From positions 3,596,001 to 3,660,000 of the forward strand of contig OZ244055.1 of NCBI GenBank assembly GCA_965214975.1: DNA of 64,000 nt, in the 5' to 3' direction. Made by a program: the position numbers and the translations under genes. This document shows positions 43,691 through 52,637 of this stretch, piece by piece. Each line of letters starts with the position of its first letter. Positions within the stretch are counted from its first letter, which is position 1. This stretch comes from JAJEBT01 sp965214975 (GTDB lineage: Bacteria; Pseudomonadota; Alphaproteobacteria; MPNO01; UBA830). The notes beneath the pieces were generated by a model. It had not been told where the DNA came from, did not search any database, and saw only the letters and a list, made by a program, of their open reading frames with translations.

Positions 43691-45131
43691 GGCCAAGACC
43701 CCCACCCCCGCATCGGGCGGGCCGCCAGCCGGTTCCCCGGACCGTTCCGCCCCCAACCGCATGTGGGGCGGACGGTTCTCCGGCGCGCCCGACGACCTCA
43801 TGCAGGGAATTAACGCGTCGATCGGATTTGACAAGGCTCTCTACGCCCAGGACATCGCCGGATCCAGAGCCCATGCCGAAATGCTTGCGGCCGCGGGCGT
43901 CATATCCGCCGAGGACGCGGACGCGATCCTTGGCGGCCTCGACAGCATCGCCGGGGAAATCGAGAACGGAACCTTCCGGTTCCGGACGGAACTCGAAGAC
44001 ATCCACATGAACGTCGAGGCCCGCCTCGCCGAACTGATCGGGGAGCCTGCGGGAAAACTGCACACGGCGCGGTCGCGCAACGACCAGGTCGCGACCGACC
44101 TCCGGCTCTGGATGCGCGACGCCATCGACGAATGCGACGGAGCGCTCGCCGCCCTGCAGGGGGCGCTGGTCGACAAGGCGGAAGCCCACGCCGATTGGGT
44201 CATGCCGGGTTTCACGCATCTGCAGGCGGCGCAACCCGTCACCGTCGGCCATCACCTCCTCGCCTACGTGGAGATGTTCGGACGCGATCGCGGACGCTTT
44301 GCCGACGCGAGGAAACGGCTCAACGAATCCCCGCTGGGGTCCGGCGCGCTTGCGGGCACGTCCTTCGCGATCGATCGCGAGGCGACCTCCTCCGCGCTGG
44401 GCTTCGACCGGCCGACGGCGAACTCGCTCGATTCCGTTTCCGACCGGGATTTCGTGCTCGAGTTCCTGGCGGCGTCCGCGATCTGCGCCGGCCACCTGTC
44501 GCGCCTCGGAGAGGAACTGGTGATCTGGTCTTCCGTCCAGTTCGGCTTCGCGCGGCTGTCGGACGCCTTCTCCACCGGAAGCTCGATGATGCCGCAGAAG
44601 CGCAACCCCGACGCGGCCGAGCTGGTCCGCGGCAAGTCGGGCCGGATTCTCGGCGCGTTCGTCACGGTCGCGACCGTGATGAAGGGTTTGCCTCTGGCCT
44701 ATTCCAAGGACATGCAGGAAGACAAGGAACCCGTCTTCGACGCCGCCGAAACCGTGGTCCTGAGCCTGCGGGTGGCCGCGGGCATGGTTGCCGACCTCGT
44801 CTTCGACCGCGAACGGCTGGCGGCGGCTGCCGATGCCGGCCACACGCTCGCGACCGATCTCGCCGACTGGCTGGTCCGCCGGAGCGGCGTGCCGTTTCGG
44901 GAATCGCACGAGATCGCCGGTCGCGCGGTGGCACTGGCCGAAGCGCGCGGATGCGCGCTCGAGGGGTTGCCGCTCGAAGAGCTGCGGACGATCGACGGGC
45001 GCATCACCGAAGACGTTTTCGACGTGCTCGCCGTCGACAGATCGGTGCGCAGCCGCACGAGCGGCGGCGGCACGGCGCCGGACAACGTGCGGGCGCAGGC
45101 CGCGCTGGCAAGAGAGCGCTTTCTCCGATGA
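43689..45131 (+). CDS. argH: Argininosuccinate lyase
   Basis: The 480-residue enzyme completes arginine synthesis by splitting argininosuccinate into arginine and fumarate. It contains MWGGRFSGAPDDLMQGINASI, the region AGKLHTARSRNDQVATDLRL and the fumarase-superfamily signature TGSSMMPQKRNPD. I prefer ATG 43689 (MAKTPTPASGG), since a short disordered N-terminal tail is usual in related bacteria; ATG 43761 (MWGGRF) is the other option. The stop overlaps the start of the small lipoprotein gene (ATGA). Confidence 0.96.
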   Translation: MAKTPTPASGGPPAGSPDRSAPNRMWGGRFSGAPDDLMQGINASIGFDKALYAQDIAGSRAHAEMLAAAGVISAEDADAILGGLDSIAGEIENGTFRFRTELEDIHMNVEARLAELIGEPAGKLHTARSRNDQVATDLRLWMRDAIDECDGALAALQGALVDKAEAHADWVMPGFTHLQAAQPVTVGHHLLAYVEMFGRDRGRFADARKRLNESPLGSGALAGTSFAIDREATSSALGFDRPTANSLDSVSDRDFVLEFLAASAICAGHLSRLGEELVIWSSVQFGFARLSDAFSTGSSMMPQKRNPDAAELVRGKSGRILGAFVTVATVMKGLPLAYSKDMQEDKEPVFDAAETVVLSLRVAAGMVADLVFDRERLAAAADAGHTLATDLADWLVRRSGVPFRESHEIAGRAVALAEARGCALEGLPLEELRTIDGRITEDVFDVLAVDRSVRSRTSGGGTAPDNVRAQAALARERFLR

Positions 45132-45268
45132 CGCTTTGCCGGACCGCGCTCGGCCTGCTGCTCGTGGCGCAGCTCGGGCTTGCCGCCTGCGGCAAGAAGC
45201 CGTCCAAGCTCGAGCATCCCGAGGGCGTGACCGCCACCTACCCGCGGACCTATCCGGCGCCGCGATGA
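45128..45268 (+). CDS. lptM: Small LptM-like lipoprotein
   Basis: The 46-residue product starts at ATG 45128, inside the last codon of argH. It has a hydrophobic signal (LCRTALGLLLVAQLGLAACG) with a lipobox LAAC and continues GKKPSKLEHPEG, ending in YPRTYPAPR. This is the pattern of LptM/YifL lipoproteins, which help LptD mature in the outer membrane and typically sit between argH and lysA. Short length and position make the call more reliable than the sequence alone. Confidence 0.82.
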   Translation: MTLCRTALGLLLVAQLGLAACGKKPSKLEHPEGVTATYPRTYPAPR

Positions 45269-45275
45269 CGCCGCC

Positions 45276-46553
45276 ATGACCGCCGGCGGGTTCGCCTATC
45301 GCGACGGGATTCTTCATGCCGACGGCACGCCGGTCCCGGACATCGCGCGGGACGTCGGCACGCCGTTCTACTGCTATTCGGCGACCCTCATGCGGAAAGC
45401 CTACGGCGACTTCGCGGCGGCGCTGGAAGGTTTTCCCGCCAGGATCTGCTATGCCGTCAAGGCGAACGACAACCAGGCGGTCGTTTCCCTGTTCGCTTCC
45501 ATGGGCGCCGGCGCGGACGTGGTTTCCGAGGGCGAGTTCCATCGCGCGCTCGAAGCGGGCGTCCCGGCGGAGAGGATCGTCTTTTCCGGAGTCGGAAAGA
45601 CGCGGGCCGAACTCGGGATCGCGGTCGAGCGGGGGTGCGGCCAGATCAACGTCGAATCCGAGGCCGAGCTCGAGGCTCTGTCCGAGATCGCGGCCGCCGC
45701 CGGTCGAGAGGCCGCCGTCGCGATCCGCGTGAACCCGGACATCGACGCCGGCACGCATCACAAGATCTCGACCGGCCGTGCCGGGGACAAGTTCGGAATC
45801 GCCTTCGACAGGGTTTCCGGCGCTTACCGCCGCGCCGGCGAACTGCCGGGCGTCGCGCCCGTCGGGCTGGCCGTGCACATCGGATCCCAGCTCACGAGCC
45901 TCGATCCGTTTCGCAGGGCGTTCGAGCGCGTCGCCGAACTGGTCGCGGAACTCGGGGCCGACGGTCTTCCCGTCCACCGTCTCGACCTGGGAGGGGGCCT
46001 GGGAGTCGTCTATCGCGACGAACCGAGGCTCGCCCTGGACGGCTATGCCTCCCTCGTCCGCGGGATCTTCGGGTCGCTCGACGTGACGTTCACGTTCGAA
46101 CCGGGCCGGCGACTGGTTGCCGAGGCCGGGATTCTGGTCAGCCGCGTCATCCGTCTCAAGGAAGTCGGGAACCGCGCCTTCGTGATCGTCGACGCGGCGA
46201 TGAACGATCTGATGCGCCCGTCGCTCTACGACGCCTGGCACGACATCGAACCCGTTCTCGAGCCCGAACCCGGCGCGGAAACCTCCGTCTTCGACATCGT
46301 CGGACCGGTCTGCGAGACCGGTGACGTGCTTGCCGCCGGACGCAGCCTGCCGACCCTGCGCGAAGGGGATCTCGTCGCCATCCGGTCGGCGGGAGCCTAC
46401 GGCGCCGTGATGTCGTCGTTCTACAATTGCCGGCTGCCGGCGCCCGAGGTCATGGTCGAGGCAGGCAACGTTGCCATCATCCGGCCGCGTGCCTACTATC
46501 GGCAATTGATTTCGGCGGATCGGGTGCCGGACTGGATCACGGCTTCCGACTGA
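45276..46553 (+). CDS. lysA: Diaminopimelate decarboxylase
   Basis: The 425-residue protein is a fold-III PLP enzyme. Lys 62 in CYAVKANDNQ binds PLP; further signatures are SEGEFHRALEAG, HIGSQLTSLDPF, LDLGGGLGVVY, FEPGRRLVAEAG and VGPVCETGDVLA with the catalytic Cys from the partner subunit. It makes lysine from meso-diaminopimelate. It lies eight bases after the lptM-like gene and is followed by the DUF4175 gene, the usual alphaproteobacterial order. Confidence 0.97.
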   Translation: MTAGGFAYRDGILHADGTPVPDIARDVGTPFYCYSATLMRKAYGDFAAALEGFPARICYAVKANDNQAVVSLFASMGAGADVVSEGEFHRALEAGVPAERIVFSGVGKTRAELGIAVERGCGQINVESEAELEALSEIAAAAGREAAVAIRVNPDIDAGTHHKISTGRAGDKFGIAFDRVSGAYRRAGELPGVAPVGLAVHIGSQLTSLDPFRRAFERVAELVAELGADGLPVHRLDLGGGLGVVYRDEPRLALDGYASLVRGIFGSLDVTFTFEPGRRLVAEAGILVSRVIRLKEVGNRAFVIVDAAMNDLMRPSLYDAWHDIEPVLEPEPGAETSVFDIVGPVCETGDVLAAGRSLPTLREGDLVAIRSAGAYGAVMSSFYNCRLPAPEVMVEAGNVAIIRPRAYYRQLISADRVPDWITASD

Positions 46554-46572
46554 CGAACCCGGGGGTGGCGCG

Positions 46573-49059
46573 ATGGACGCTCCTGCCCGCCGCGGCGGAA
46601 CATCCTCTCCCGAAACGCCGTCGATCGGCTGGCGCCTGGCACTGGCCCGTCTCGCGCTGGCGTGGGAGAGGGTCTGGTCGCGCATCTGGCCCCCCGCGGC
46701 GGCGGCGGCGGTTTTCGTCGTCGTCGCGCTTCTCGACGGTTTCTCGCTCCTGCCGGGCTGGCTGCACGCGCTCGCCCTGCTGGCGTTCGCGGGCGCCGCC
46801 GGGCTCGGACTCCACCGTGCCCTGCGCACCGTCGCCTGGCCCACCCGCCTGGACGCCCTCCGCCGCATCGAGACGGCCAGCCGGCTGGAGCACCGGCCGC
46901 TCGAAGCCCTGGAGGACAGACTGCCCGATCACGGCGGCACCTCGGAGACTCGGCTTCTCTGGCAGGCTCACCGGGCGCAGATGGCGGGACGGCTTCGGAA
47001 TCTCCGGACCGGCATGCCGGAACCCGGACTCGCGGCGCGCGACCCGTGGGCGCTCCGTGCCGCGCTCGCGGCCATGCTGGTCGTCGGTCTGGCGGTCGCG
47101 GGACCGGAAGCCGGCCTGCGCCTGGAACGGGCGCTGGTCCCGAAGGTCGCGTTTTCCGACGGAACACCCGACGTCAGATTCGAGATCTGGATCACGCCTC
47201 CGGCCTACACGCAGTTCGCTCCCGTCTTTCCGTTGCGGAACCGCAGGACCGCGACGGAGGTGCCGCCTGGCGGCCAGGCCCCCGCCGGGCCATCGGAGAT
47301 CTCGGTTCCGTCGGGCAGCGTGCTGACGGCGACCGTCACCGGCGGCCGCGGAGAGGCGGCGATCGATTTCGACGGAACGGCCGCGCCTTTCACGGCTTCG
47401 GAGCCGGGCAACCGGAAAGCGACCAGGATCCTCGCGAAAAGCGGACGCCTGACGATCCTTCTCGACGGAAAGCGTCTCGGTTCGTGGATGATCCGCAGCA
47501 TCGCGGACATGCCTCCGGACATCTCCCTGCCCGAACCGCCCCAGCCGTTCGCGCGCGGCACGCTGCGCGTCACCTACACGGGATCCGACGACTACGGGAT
47601 CACCGGGCTCCGAGGCGAGATCCGACGGACCTACGAACGCGGCGCGGTGGTCGGCAAGGAGGTCTCCGAGCTGGAACTCCCGGTTCCGCCCGCCGACGCC
47701 CGCGAGTTCACCGAGAACGTGTTTCAGGATTTCGCGCCCCATCCCTGGTCCGGCCTGCCGGTCGTCCTGCGGGTCTTCGCGAGGGATGCCGCGGGCCAGG
47801 AAACGGGTTCGAACGAGATCAACCTGATCCTGCCCGAGCGCGAGTTCCGGAAACCTGTCGCGAGGCGGATCATCGCCGAGCGGCGGCGGTTGACCACCTC
47901 CCCGGAACGCCGCTCCGAGATCGTCCGGAATCTCGGGCGGATCGGATCTCGGCCCGGATCCTACGACCACGACAGGGTGGTTTTCATGGGACTGGCCTTC
48001 GCCCGCGCGCGCCTGGCCCACGAGGAGGGGGATTCCGCGATTCCGCCGGTGCGGGATCTTCTCTGGGACACCGCGCTCAGGGTCGAGGACGGCGGCCTCT
48101 CGATTTCGGAGAGAGAGCTGCTGCGCGCCCAGGAAGCGTTGCGCGACGCCCTGGCCCGCAACGCGCCGAACGCCGAACTCGAACGGCTCATGCAGGAACT
48201 GCGACAGGCCCTCAGCGACTATCTCCGGGAACTTCGCCGCAGTCTCGCCAGCATGCCGCGGGATCAGGAGGCGACGCCGACCGACCCCGGCCGGATGTTC
48301 CGGGCCGAAGATCTCCAGAACATGCTGCGGCAGATCGACCAGATGATGCGCTCGGGCGCCAGGGACGCCGCCGCGCAGATGCTGTCGCAGCTTCGCCAGA
48401 TGCTCGAAAACCTGCGCAACGCCCGGCTCAGGCCGATGAGCCCGGACGCGCAGTTCGGCAACCGGACGCTGCGCCAGCTGCAGGAGATGATCCGCAGGCA
48501 GGGCCGGCTGATGGACCGCACCTTCCGGCAGTCGCGGCAGGGGCGGCGGGGCGGTGACGACGGCATGCGGCAAGGGTTGCGTGAACAGCGGTCCCTGCAG
48601 GAGATGCTGCAGCGTCTTCGCCAGGCTCTGCAGGGCCGGTTGCCGGCCGACGGGCAGGCGGCCGGCGCGCTCGAGCAGGCGCAGCAGGCCATGGGAGAGG
48701 CGGCCGACGCTCTCGGGCAGGGGCGGCCGGGCCGGGCCGTCGGCCCGCAGGGCCGTGCGATGGACGCCCTGCGGCGCGCGGGGCAGGGCGTCATGAGGGA
48801 ACTGGGCAACCGTCCGGGCGAGCGCGGCCCCGGGCGCGGCTTCGGCAGGTTCAATCCCCTGGACACGATGCGCGACCCGCTGGGGCGCGACTGGGAAGAG
48901 GGCGAGGGCGGGGAAGACACGCGGAGGATCAACATCCCCGATCGGAGCCTGATGAAGAAGACCCGCGAGATCCTCGACGAGCTCCGCCGGCGCGCCGGAC
49001 AGAGACACCGCACGGCCGACGAGCTCGAGTACATCGAACGTCTCCTCGAGCGTTTCTGA
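46573..49059 (+). CDS. TIGR02302/DUF4175 family membrane protein
   Basis: The 828-residue protein has two N-terminal transmembrane segments (about residues 40-75) and a third near residue 160 (ALRAALAAMLVVGLAVAG). The periplasmic middle part is rich in beta strands (EIWITPPAYTQFAPVFPLRN). The C-terminal 300 residues are very rich in Gln, Arg, Met and Gly and strongly helical (repeated RQLQEMIRRQGRLMDR-like segments). This layout and the place after lysA are typical of the family. Function is not established. Confidence 0.88.
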   Translation: MDAPARRGGTSSPETPSIGWRLALARLALAWERVWSRIWPPAAAAAVFVVVALLDGFSLLPGWLHALALLAFAGAAGLGLHRALRTVAWPTRLDALRRIETASRLEHRPLEALEDRLPDHGGTSETRLLWQAHRAQMAGRLRNLRTGMPEPGLAARDPWALRAALAAMLVVGLAVAGPEAGLRLERALVPKVAFSDGTPDVRFEIWITPPAYTQFAPVFPLRNRRTATEVPPGGQAPAGPSEISVPSGSVLTATVTGGRGEAAIDFDGTAAPFTASEPGNRKATRILAKSGRLTILLDGKRLGSWMIRSIADMPPDISLPEPPQPFARGTLRVTYTGSDDYGITGLRGEIRRTYERGAVVGKEVSELELPVPPADAREFTENVFQDFAPHPWSGLPVVLRVFARDAAGQETGSNEINLILPEREFRKPVARRIIAERRRLTTSPERRSEIVRNLGRIGSRPGSYDHDRVVFMGLAFARARLAHEEGDSAIPPVRDLLWDTALRVEDGGLSISERELLRAQEALRDALARNAPNAELERLMQELRQALSDYLRELRRSLASMPRDQEATPTDPGRMFRAEDLQNMLRQIDQMMRSGARDAAAQMLSQLRQMLENLRNARLRPMSPDAQFGNRTLRQLQEMIRRQGRLMDRTFRQSRQGRRGGDDGMRQGLREQRSLQEMLQRLRQALQGRLPADGQAAGALEQAQQAMGEAADALGQGRPGRAVGPQGRAMDALRRAGQGVMRELGNRPGERGPGRGFGRFNPLDTMRDPLGRDWEEGEGGEDTRRINIPDRSLMKKTREILDELRRRAGQRHRTADELEYIERLLERF

Positions 49060-49110
49060 ACCGCCCGGCCCCGATCATCGGATCCCGGCGCGGCCGGAGG
49101 GCGCCTGCGC

Positions 49111-49644
49111 TCAATCGGTCCTGACGGCGCCGATGTAGGGAAGGCTGCGGTAACGGTGCGCGAGATCGATGCCGTAGCCCACGACGAAGACGTTCCCGAC
49201 ATCGAAGCCCACGAAATCCGCGTCCACATCCACTTCGCGCCGCTCGCGCTTGTCGAGAAGAACGCAGCTGCGCACGGCGGCCGCTCCCCGCGCGGCCACA
49301 AGGTCGGTCGCGTAGGCCAGCGTCCGCCCGGTGTCGAGGATGTCGTCGACGATCAGGACGCTCTCGCCGCGGACATCCTCGGAGAGATCCCGCGTCAGGC
49401 GCACCTCGCCGGAACTCTCGGTGTCCGTTCCGTAGCTTGCCAGACTGATGAAGTCGACCCGGGGATGCTTGCCCGAGCGGTCGAGCGCCCGCAGAAGATC
49501 GGCGGCGAACACGAAACTTCCCTTGAGAACGATCACCACCAGGAGATCGTCGGGGATGCGGGCGATCTCCGCGGCCAGTTCGTCGACCCGCCGCGCGATC
49601 GTTCCGGCATCGAAAACGACGCTTATTTCCGGCCCGCCGGCCAT
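49111..49644 (-). CDS. hpt: Hypoxanthine phosphoribosyltransferase
   Basis: The 177-residue protein is a type I phosphoribosyltransferase. The PRPP-binding motif is SVLIVDDILDTGRTLAYA, and the early segment LVVIVLKGSFVFAADLLRAL and the hood region ADFVGFDVGNVFVVGYGIDL fit HPRT. It salvages hypoxanthine or guanine to IMP or GMP. It is last on the minus-strand run from the cyclase gene, 48 bases after the cupin gene, but may have its own promoter. Confidence 0.92.
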   Translation of the reverse strand: MAGGPEISVVFDAGTIARRVDELAAEIARIPDDLLVVIVLKGSFVFAADLLRALDRSGKHPRVDFISLASYGTDTESSGEVRLTRDLSEDVRGESVLIVDDILDTGRTLAYATDLVAARGAAAVRSCVLLDKRERREVDVDADFVGFDVGNVFVVGYGIDLAHRYRSLPYIGAVRTD

Positions 49645-49692
49645 CCGCGCCCGGCCCCCGCGCCGGGATCGCCCGCGGCCCGTCGCCGCGCG

Positions 49693-50220
49693 CTACTGCG
49701 CGGCCGCGATCACGTTGCCGTCGCCGTCGAGGCGCAACCCCGTCTCCTTCGCGCGATCGAGAACGGACTTCGCCCAGTCGACCCGGCCCGCATCGGTGCC
49801 GCCGAGCACGGCCATGAGATAGGCGTGCCCGTCCCCGATGTTGCGGAACCCGCGCATGACGCCGACGGGCACCGAGATCACGTCGAACCGGTCGAGTTCC
49901 ACCTCGTTCTCGCCCTCGTCGCCCCAGAACACCGCCCACCGGCCCGACATCGGGATGAAGACCTCGACGGTGCCGTGCGCGTGCAGCGCCGCGCCCTTGC
50001 CGGGGTCGGCGCCGACATAGGTGACGTTGAACCCCTCCACCGCCGTGATGGCGGGCCTGAGTTCCGGATCCTCGGTCACGCCCTTGCCGATGACGTTGTA
50101 GATGTCGCGGACATGTTCCGGGATGCGGGTGTCGACGAACGCCTGCTTCGAGGGCTCCAGCGCGTCGAACCGCGCGACCCGCGCCTCCATCTCCCGCATG
50201 CTCACGCCGGTTCCGGTCAT
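49693..50220 (-). CDS. Cupin-domain protein
   Basis: The 175-residue protein has a single cupin barrel. Motif 1 is GAALHAHGTVEVFIPMSGRW, with two His and a Glu that would hold a metal, and motif 2 includes VPVGVMRGFRNIGDGHAYLM, in which the usual second-motif His lies within GDGHAYL or is replaced. No oxidoreductase signature is present. The gene lies 19 bases after the HisD-like gene and probably belongs to the same operon. Metabolic role unknown. Confidence 0.75.
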   Translation of the reverse strand: MTGTGVSMREMEARVARFDALEPSKQAFVDTRIPEHVRDIYNVIGKGVTEDPELRPAITAVEGFNVTYVGADPGKGAALHAHGTVEVFIPMSGRWAVFWGDEGENEVELDRFDVISVPVGVMRGFRNIGDGHAYLMAVLGGTDAGRVDWAKSVLDRAKETGLRLDGDGNVIAAAQ

Positions 50221-50239
50221 CGTCTCTCTCCCTTTCGGT

Positions 50240-51538
50240 TCACTCCGCCCCGAGGCCGACGTTGTGCCCGCCGTAGCGGCGCAGGCGGAGGTCTGCCTGT
50301 TCCTTGTGCCCCCAGAACTTCTCGATGGCGCAAAGCCGCGAGCAGTAGTCGCCGACGACGACGCTTGCCTCCTCGGTGCATTCCTGCCAGGTGCAGGTCT
50401 TCAGGAACTTCCCCACCCACAGCCCGCCCGTGTAGCGTGCCGCGCCCTTCGTCGGCAGCGTGTGGTTGGTTCCGATGACCTTGTCGCCGTAGGAGACGTT
50501 GGTCTCCGGGCCGAGGAACAGCGCACCGTAATTCGTCATGTTCTCGAGAAAGTGCCGGGGGTTCCTGGTCAGCACCTCCACGTGCTCCGCCGCGACGCGG
50601 TCCGCTTCCCTGACCGCCTCGTCGAGATCGTCGACGAGAAGGATCTCCCCGTAGTCGCGCCACGCGGCGCCGGCGACGTCGGCCGTCGGCAGCCGCGCGA
50701 GCTGCCGCTCGATCTCGCCGGGCAGTTCCTCCGCGAGCCGTGCGGAGGTGGTGATCAGGATCGCCGGCGACGTCGGTCCGTGCTCGGCCTGGCCCAGCAG
50801 ATCCGTCGCGATCACCTCGACGTCGGAACTGTCGTCGGCGATCACGAGGATTTCCGTGGGGCCGGCGAACAGATCGATGCCGACGCGGCCGTAGAGCTGG
50901 CGCTTGGCTTCCGCGACGTAGGCGTTGCCGGGGCCGACCAGCATGTCGACCGGCGCCACGGTTCCGGTTCCCAGCGCCATGGCCCCGACCGCCTGCACGC
51001 CGCCGAGAAGGTAGATTTCGTCGGCGCCGCCGAGATGCATGGCGGCCACGGTCTCGGGATGCGGCCTGCCGTCGGTCGGCGGCGTGCAGGCGGCGATGCG
51101 GGGCACGCCGGCGACCTTGGCGGTGACCACGCTCATGTGCGCCGACGCCACCATGGGATAGCGGCCGCCGGGCACGTAGCATCCGACGGAATTGACGGGA
51201 ATGTTCCGGTGTCCGAGTCGCACGCCGGGCAGCGTCTCGACATCGACGTCGACGATCGCCTCGCGCTGGACGCGGGCGAAGTTGCGCACCTGCTCCTGGG
51301 CGAACGTGATGTCGGCGACGGTTTCGGCGGGCACCGACGCCACGAGATCGCGGATCTCGCCGTCCGAAAGCCGGAAGCTCTCGGGCGTCCAGCCGTCGAA
51401 CCTTTCCGAGAACTCCCGGACGGCGTCGTCGCCGCGGGCCTCGATTCCCGCGAGGATGTCCTCGACGGCCCTGCGCACCCGGGCGTCCGCGTCGCGGGTC
51501 TCCTCCTCGCCGATCCGCTTTTTCAGATGCCTTGCCAT
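50240..51538 (-). CDS. Histidinol dehydrogenase family paralogue (possibly HpsN/sulfopropanediol dehydrogenase-like)
   Basis: The 432-residue protein has the HisD fold and catalytic pair: AAEHVEVLTRNP (Glu-His), VGPGNAYVAEAKRQLYG, DLFAGPTEILVIADD and GTNHTLPTKGAARYTGGLW. True HisD has GDY before the NHxLPT motif; here it is GDK, and the C-terminus ends in a Cys/Trp-containing TCTWQECTEEASVVVGDYC. This points to a paralogue working on another alcohol. HpsN, which oxidises dihydroxypropanesulfonate, is one such relative. Context (cyclase, cupin, SDR) suggests catabolism, and no his genes are nearby. Confidence 0.78.
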   Translation of the reverse strand: MARHLKKRIGEEETRDADARVRRAVEDILAGIEARGDDAVREFSERFDGWTPESFRLSDGEIRDLVASVPAETVADITFAQEQVRNFARVQREAIVDVDVETLPGVRLGHRNIPVNSVGCYVPGGRYPMVASAHMSVVTAKVAGVPRIAACTPPTDGRPHPETVAAMHLGGADEIYLLGGVQAVGAMALGTGTVAPVDMLVGPGNAYVAEAKRQLYGRVGIDLFAGPTEILVIADDSSDVEVIATDLLGQAEHGPTSPAILITTSARLAEELPGEIERQLARLPTADVAGAAWRDYGEILLVDDLDEAVREADRVAAEHVEVLTRNPRHFLENMTNYGALFLGPETNVSYGDKVIGTNHTLPTKGAARYTGGLWVGKFLKTCTWQECTEEASVVVGDYCSRLCAIEKFWGHKEQADLRLRRYGGHNVGLGAE

Positions 51539-51575
51539 TCCGCCTCGCCTCCGCGCGCGCCGCTCGCGAACGGGA

Positions 51576-52541
51576 TCACTTGATCGCGACGGGATTGATC
51601 GGCGAGCCGACGCCGCCCGTGATCGGCAGCGGCGGGGCGCAGAAGAAGAATTCCCACACGCCGTCCGCGGCGCAGTCCCCGGCCAGCTCGCCCATCACGA
51701 AGATCTCGCCCATGGTGATGCCGATCATCGGGATCACGACCCAGTGCCACGGCTGCTGGGCCTCGTCGGTTTCGTTGGGTCGCACCTCGCACCCCCAGGT
51801 GTCGCAGCAGATGGCGGCGACCTCCCTTGCGTGCAGCCACTCGGCGGTGTCGAAGGACAGCCCCGGCGCGTCCCCGCCGGCGTAGCCGCCCCAGCCGTTC
51901 TTCAGCCGTTCCTCCATCATGCCGGTGCGGACCAGAAGGAAATCCCCCCGCCGCACCTCGACGCCCTGGGCTTCGGCGCACTCGTCGAGATCCGCGCGCG
52001 AGATCGCCTCGCCTTCCTGCAGTGCCTCGACGCCGGTGTGACGCGCGATGTCGAGCAGGACGCCGCGGCCGACCATGCGGTCCTTCACCTTCTCGATGCC
52101 GTTCTTCCGGGCCCCGCCGGAATCCACCAGCGCCGCGTCGTAGCCGTTCCACATCTTGTCGTCGTAGAAGATGTGCCCGAGCGCGTCCCACTGGGTTCCG
52201 CACTGGAGTGGCAGCGAGACCATGTCGTCGGCGTAGCGGATCCCGCCCTCGTCCTGGTTGCCCGAGATCGCGTCCGTGCCGGTCGCGAGCATGGTGTGGA
52301 TGGGGTTGAACCGGTTGCCCCACAGCCCCGTCTGAGGTCCGTCGCCGTCGAAGTTGAGACCGAGCGAGAACACCTTGCCCTTCCGGATCAGGCCGGCCGC
52401 CGCGATCACGTCCTCGGGGCGCACGTGGTTCAGCGTGCCGGCCTCGTCGTCGGGCCCCCACCGGCCCCAGTTCTTGCAACGTTCGGCGGTTTCCCGGAGG
52501 ATCTTCATGTCGAGATTGCCGTCGGTGTGTTTGTGGACCAT
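51576..52541 (-). CDS. Cyclase family protein (kynurenine formamidase-like hydrolase)
   Basis: I place the start at ATG 52541 (MVHKHTDGNLDM), preceded by GGGAGAA. The 321-residue protein fits the cyclase family: WGRWGPDDEAGTLNHV is a common opening, and the metal-site region reads LPLQCGTQWDALGHIFYD (the family's HxGTHxDxxxH motif, here with Gln and Trp in place of two positions but Asp and His kept). These enzymes are metal-dependent hydrolases of amides or lactones. It starts an operon of cyclase, HisD-like and cupin genes. Confidence 0.82.
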   Translation of the reverse strand: MVHKHTDGNLDMKILRETAERCKNWGRWGPDDEAGTLNHVRPEDVIAAAGLIRKGKVFSLGLNFDGDGPQTGLWGNRFNPIHTMLATGTDAISGNQDEGGIRYADDMVSLPLQCGTQWDALGHIFYDDKMWNGYDAALVDSGGARKNGIEKVKDRMVGRGVLLDIARHTGVEALQEGEAISRADLDECAEAQGVEVRRGDFLLVRTGMMEERLKNGWGGYAGGDAPGLSFDTAEWLHAREVAAICCDTWGCEVRPNETDEAQQPWHWVVIPMIGITMGEIFVMGELAGDCAADGVWEFFFCAPPLPITGGVGSPINPVAIK

Positions 52542-52637
52542 TGGGTTCTCCCTGCCCGCGCTGGCGTTCGTTCCGCCGCACATATAGGTTGGGAAATCCC
52601 CGCCCTGTCAAGCGGCCACGGAAACCGGAAGGGGACG

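Noticed and set aside
43317..46868. 1183-codon frame opposite tlpA/argH/lysA
   Set aside because: Crosses four genuine genes; product is Arg/Gly/Asp-rich without motifs.
50240..51538. Annotation as the housekeeping hisD of histidine synthesis
   Set aside because: No his genes nearby, the GDY motif is changed, and the neighbours are catabolic; treated as a paralogue instead.
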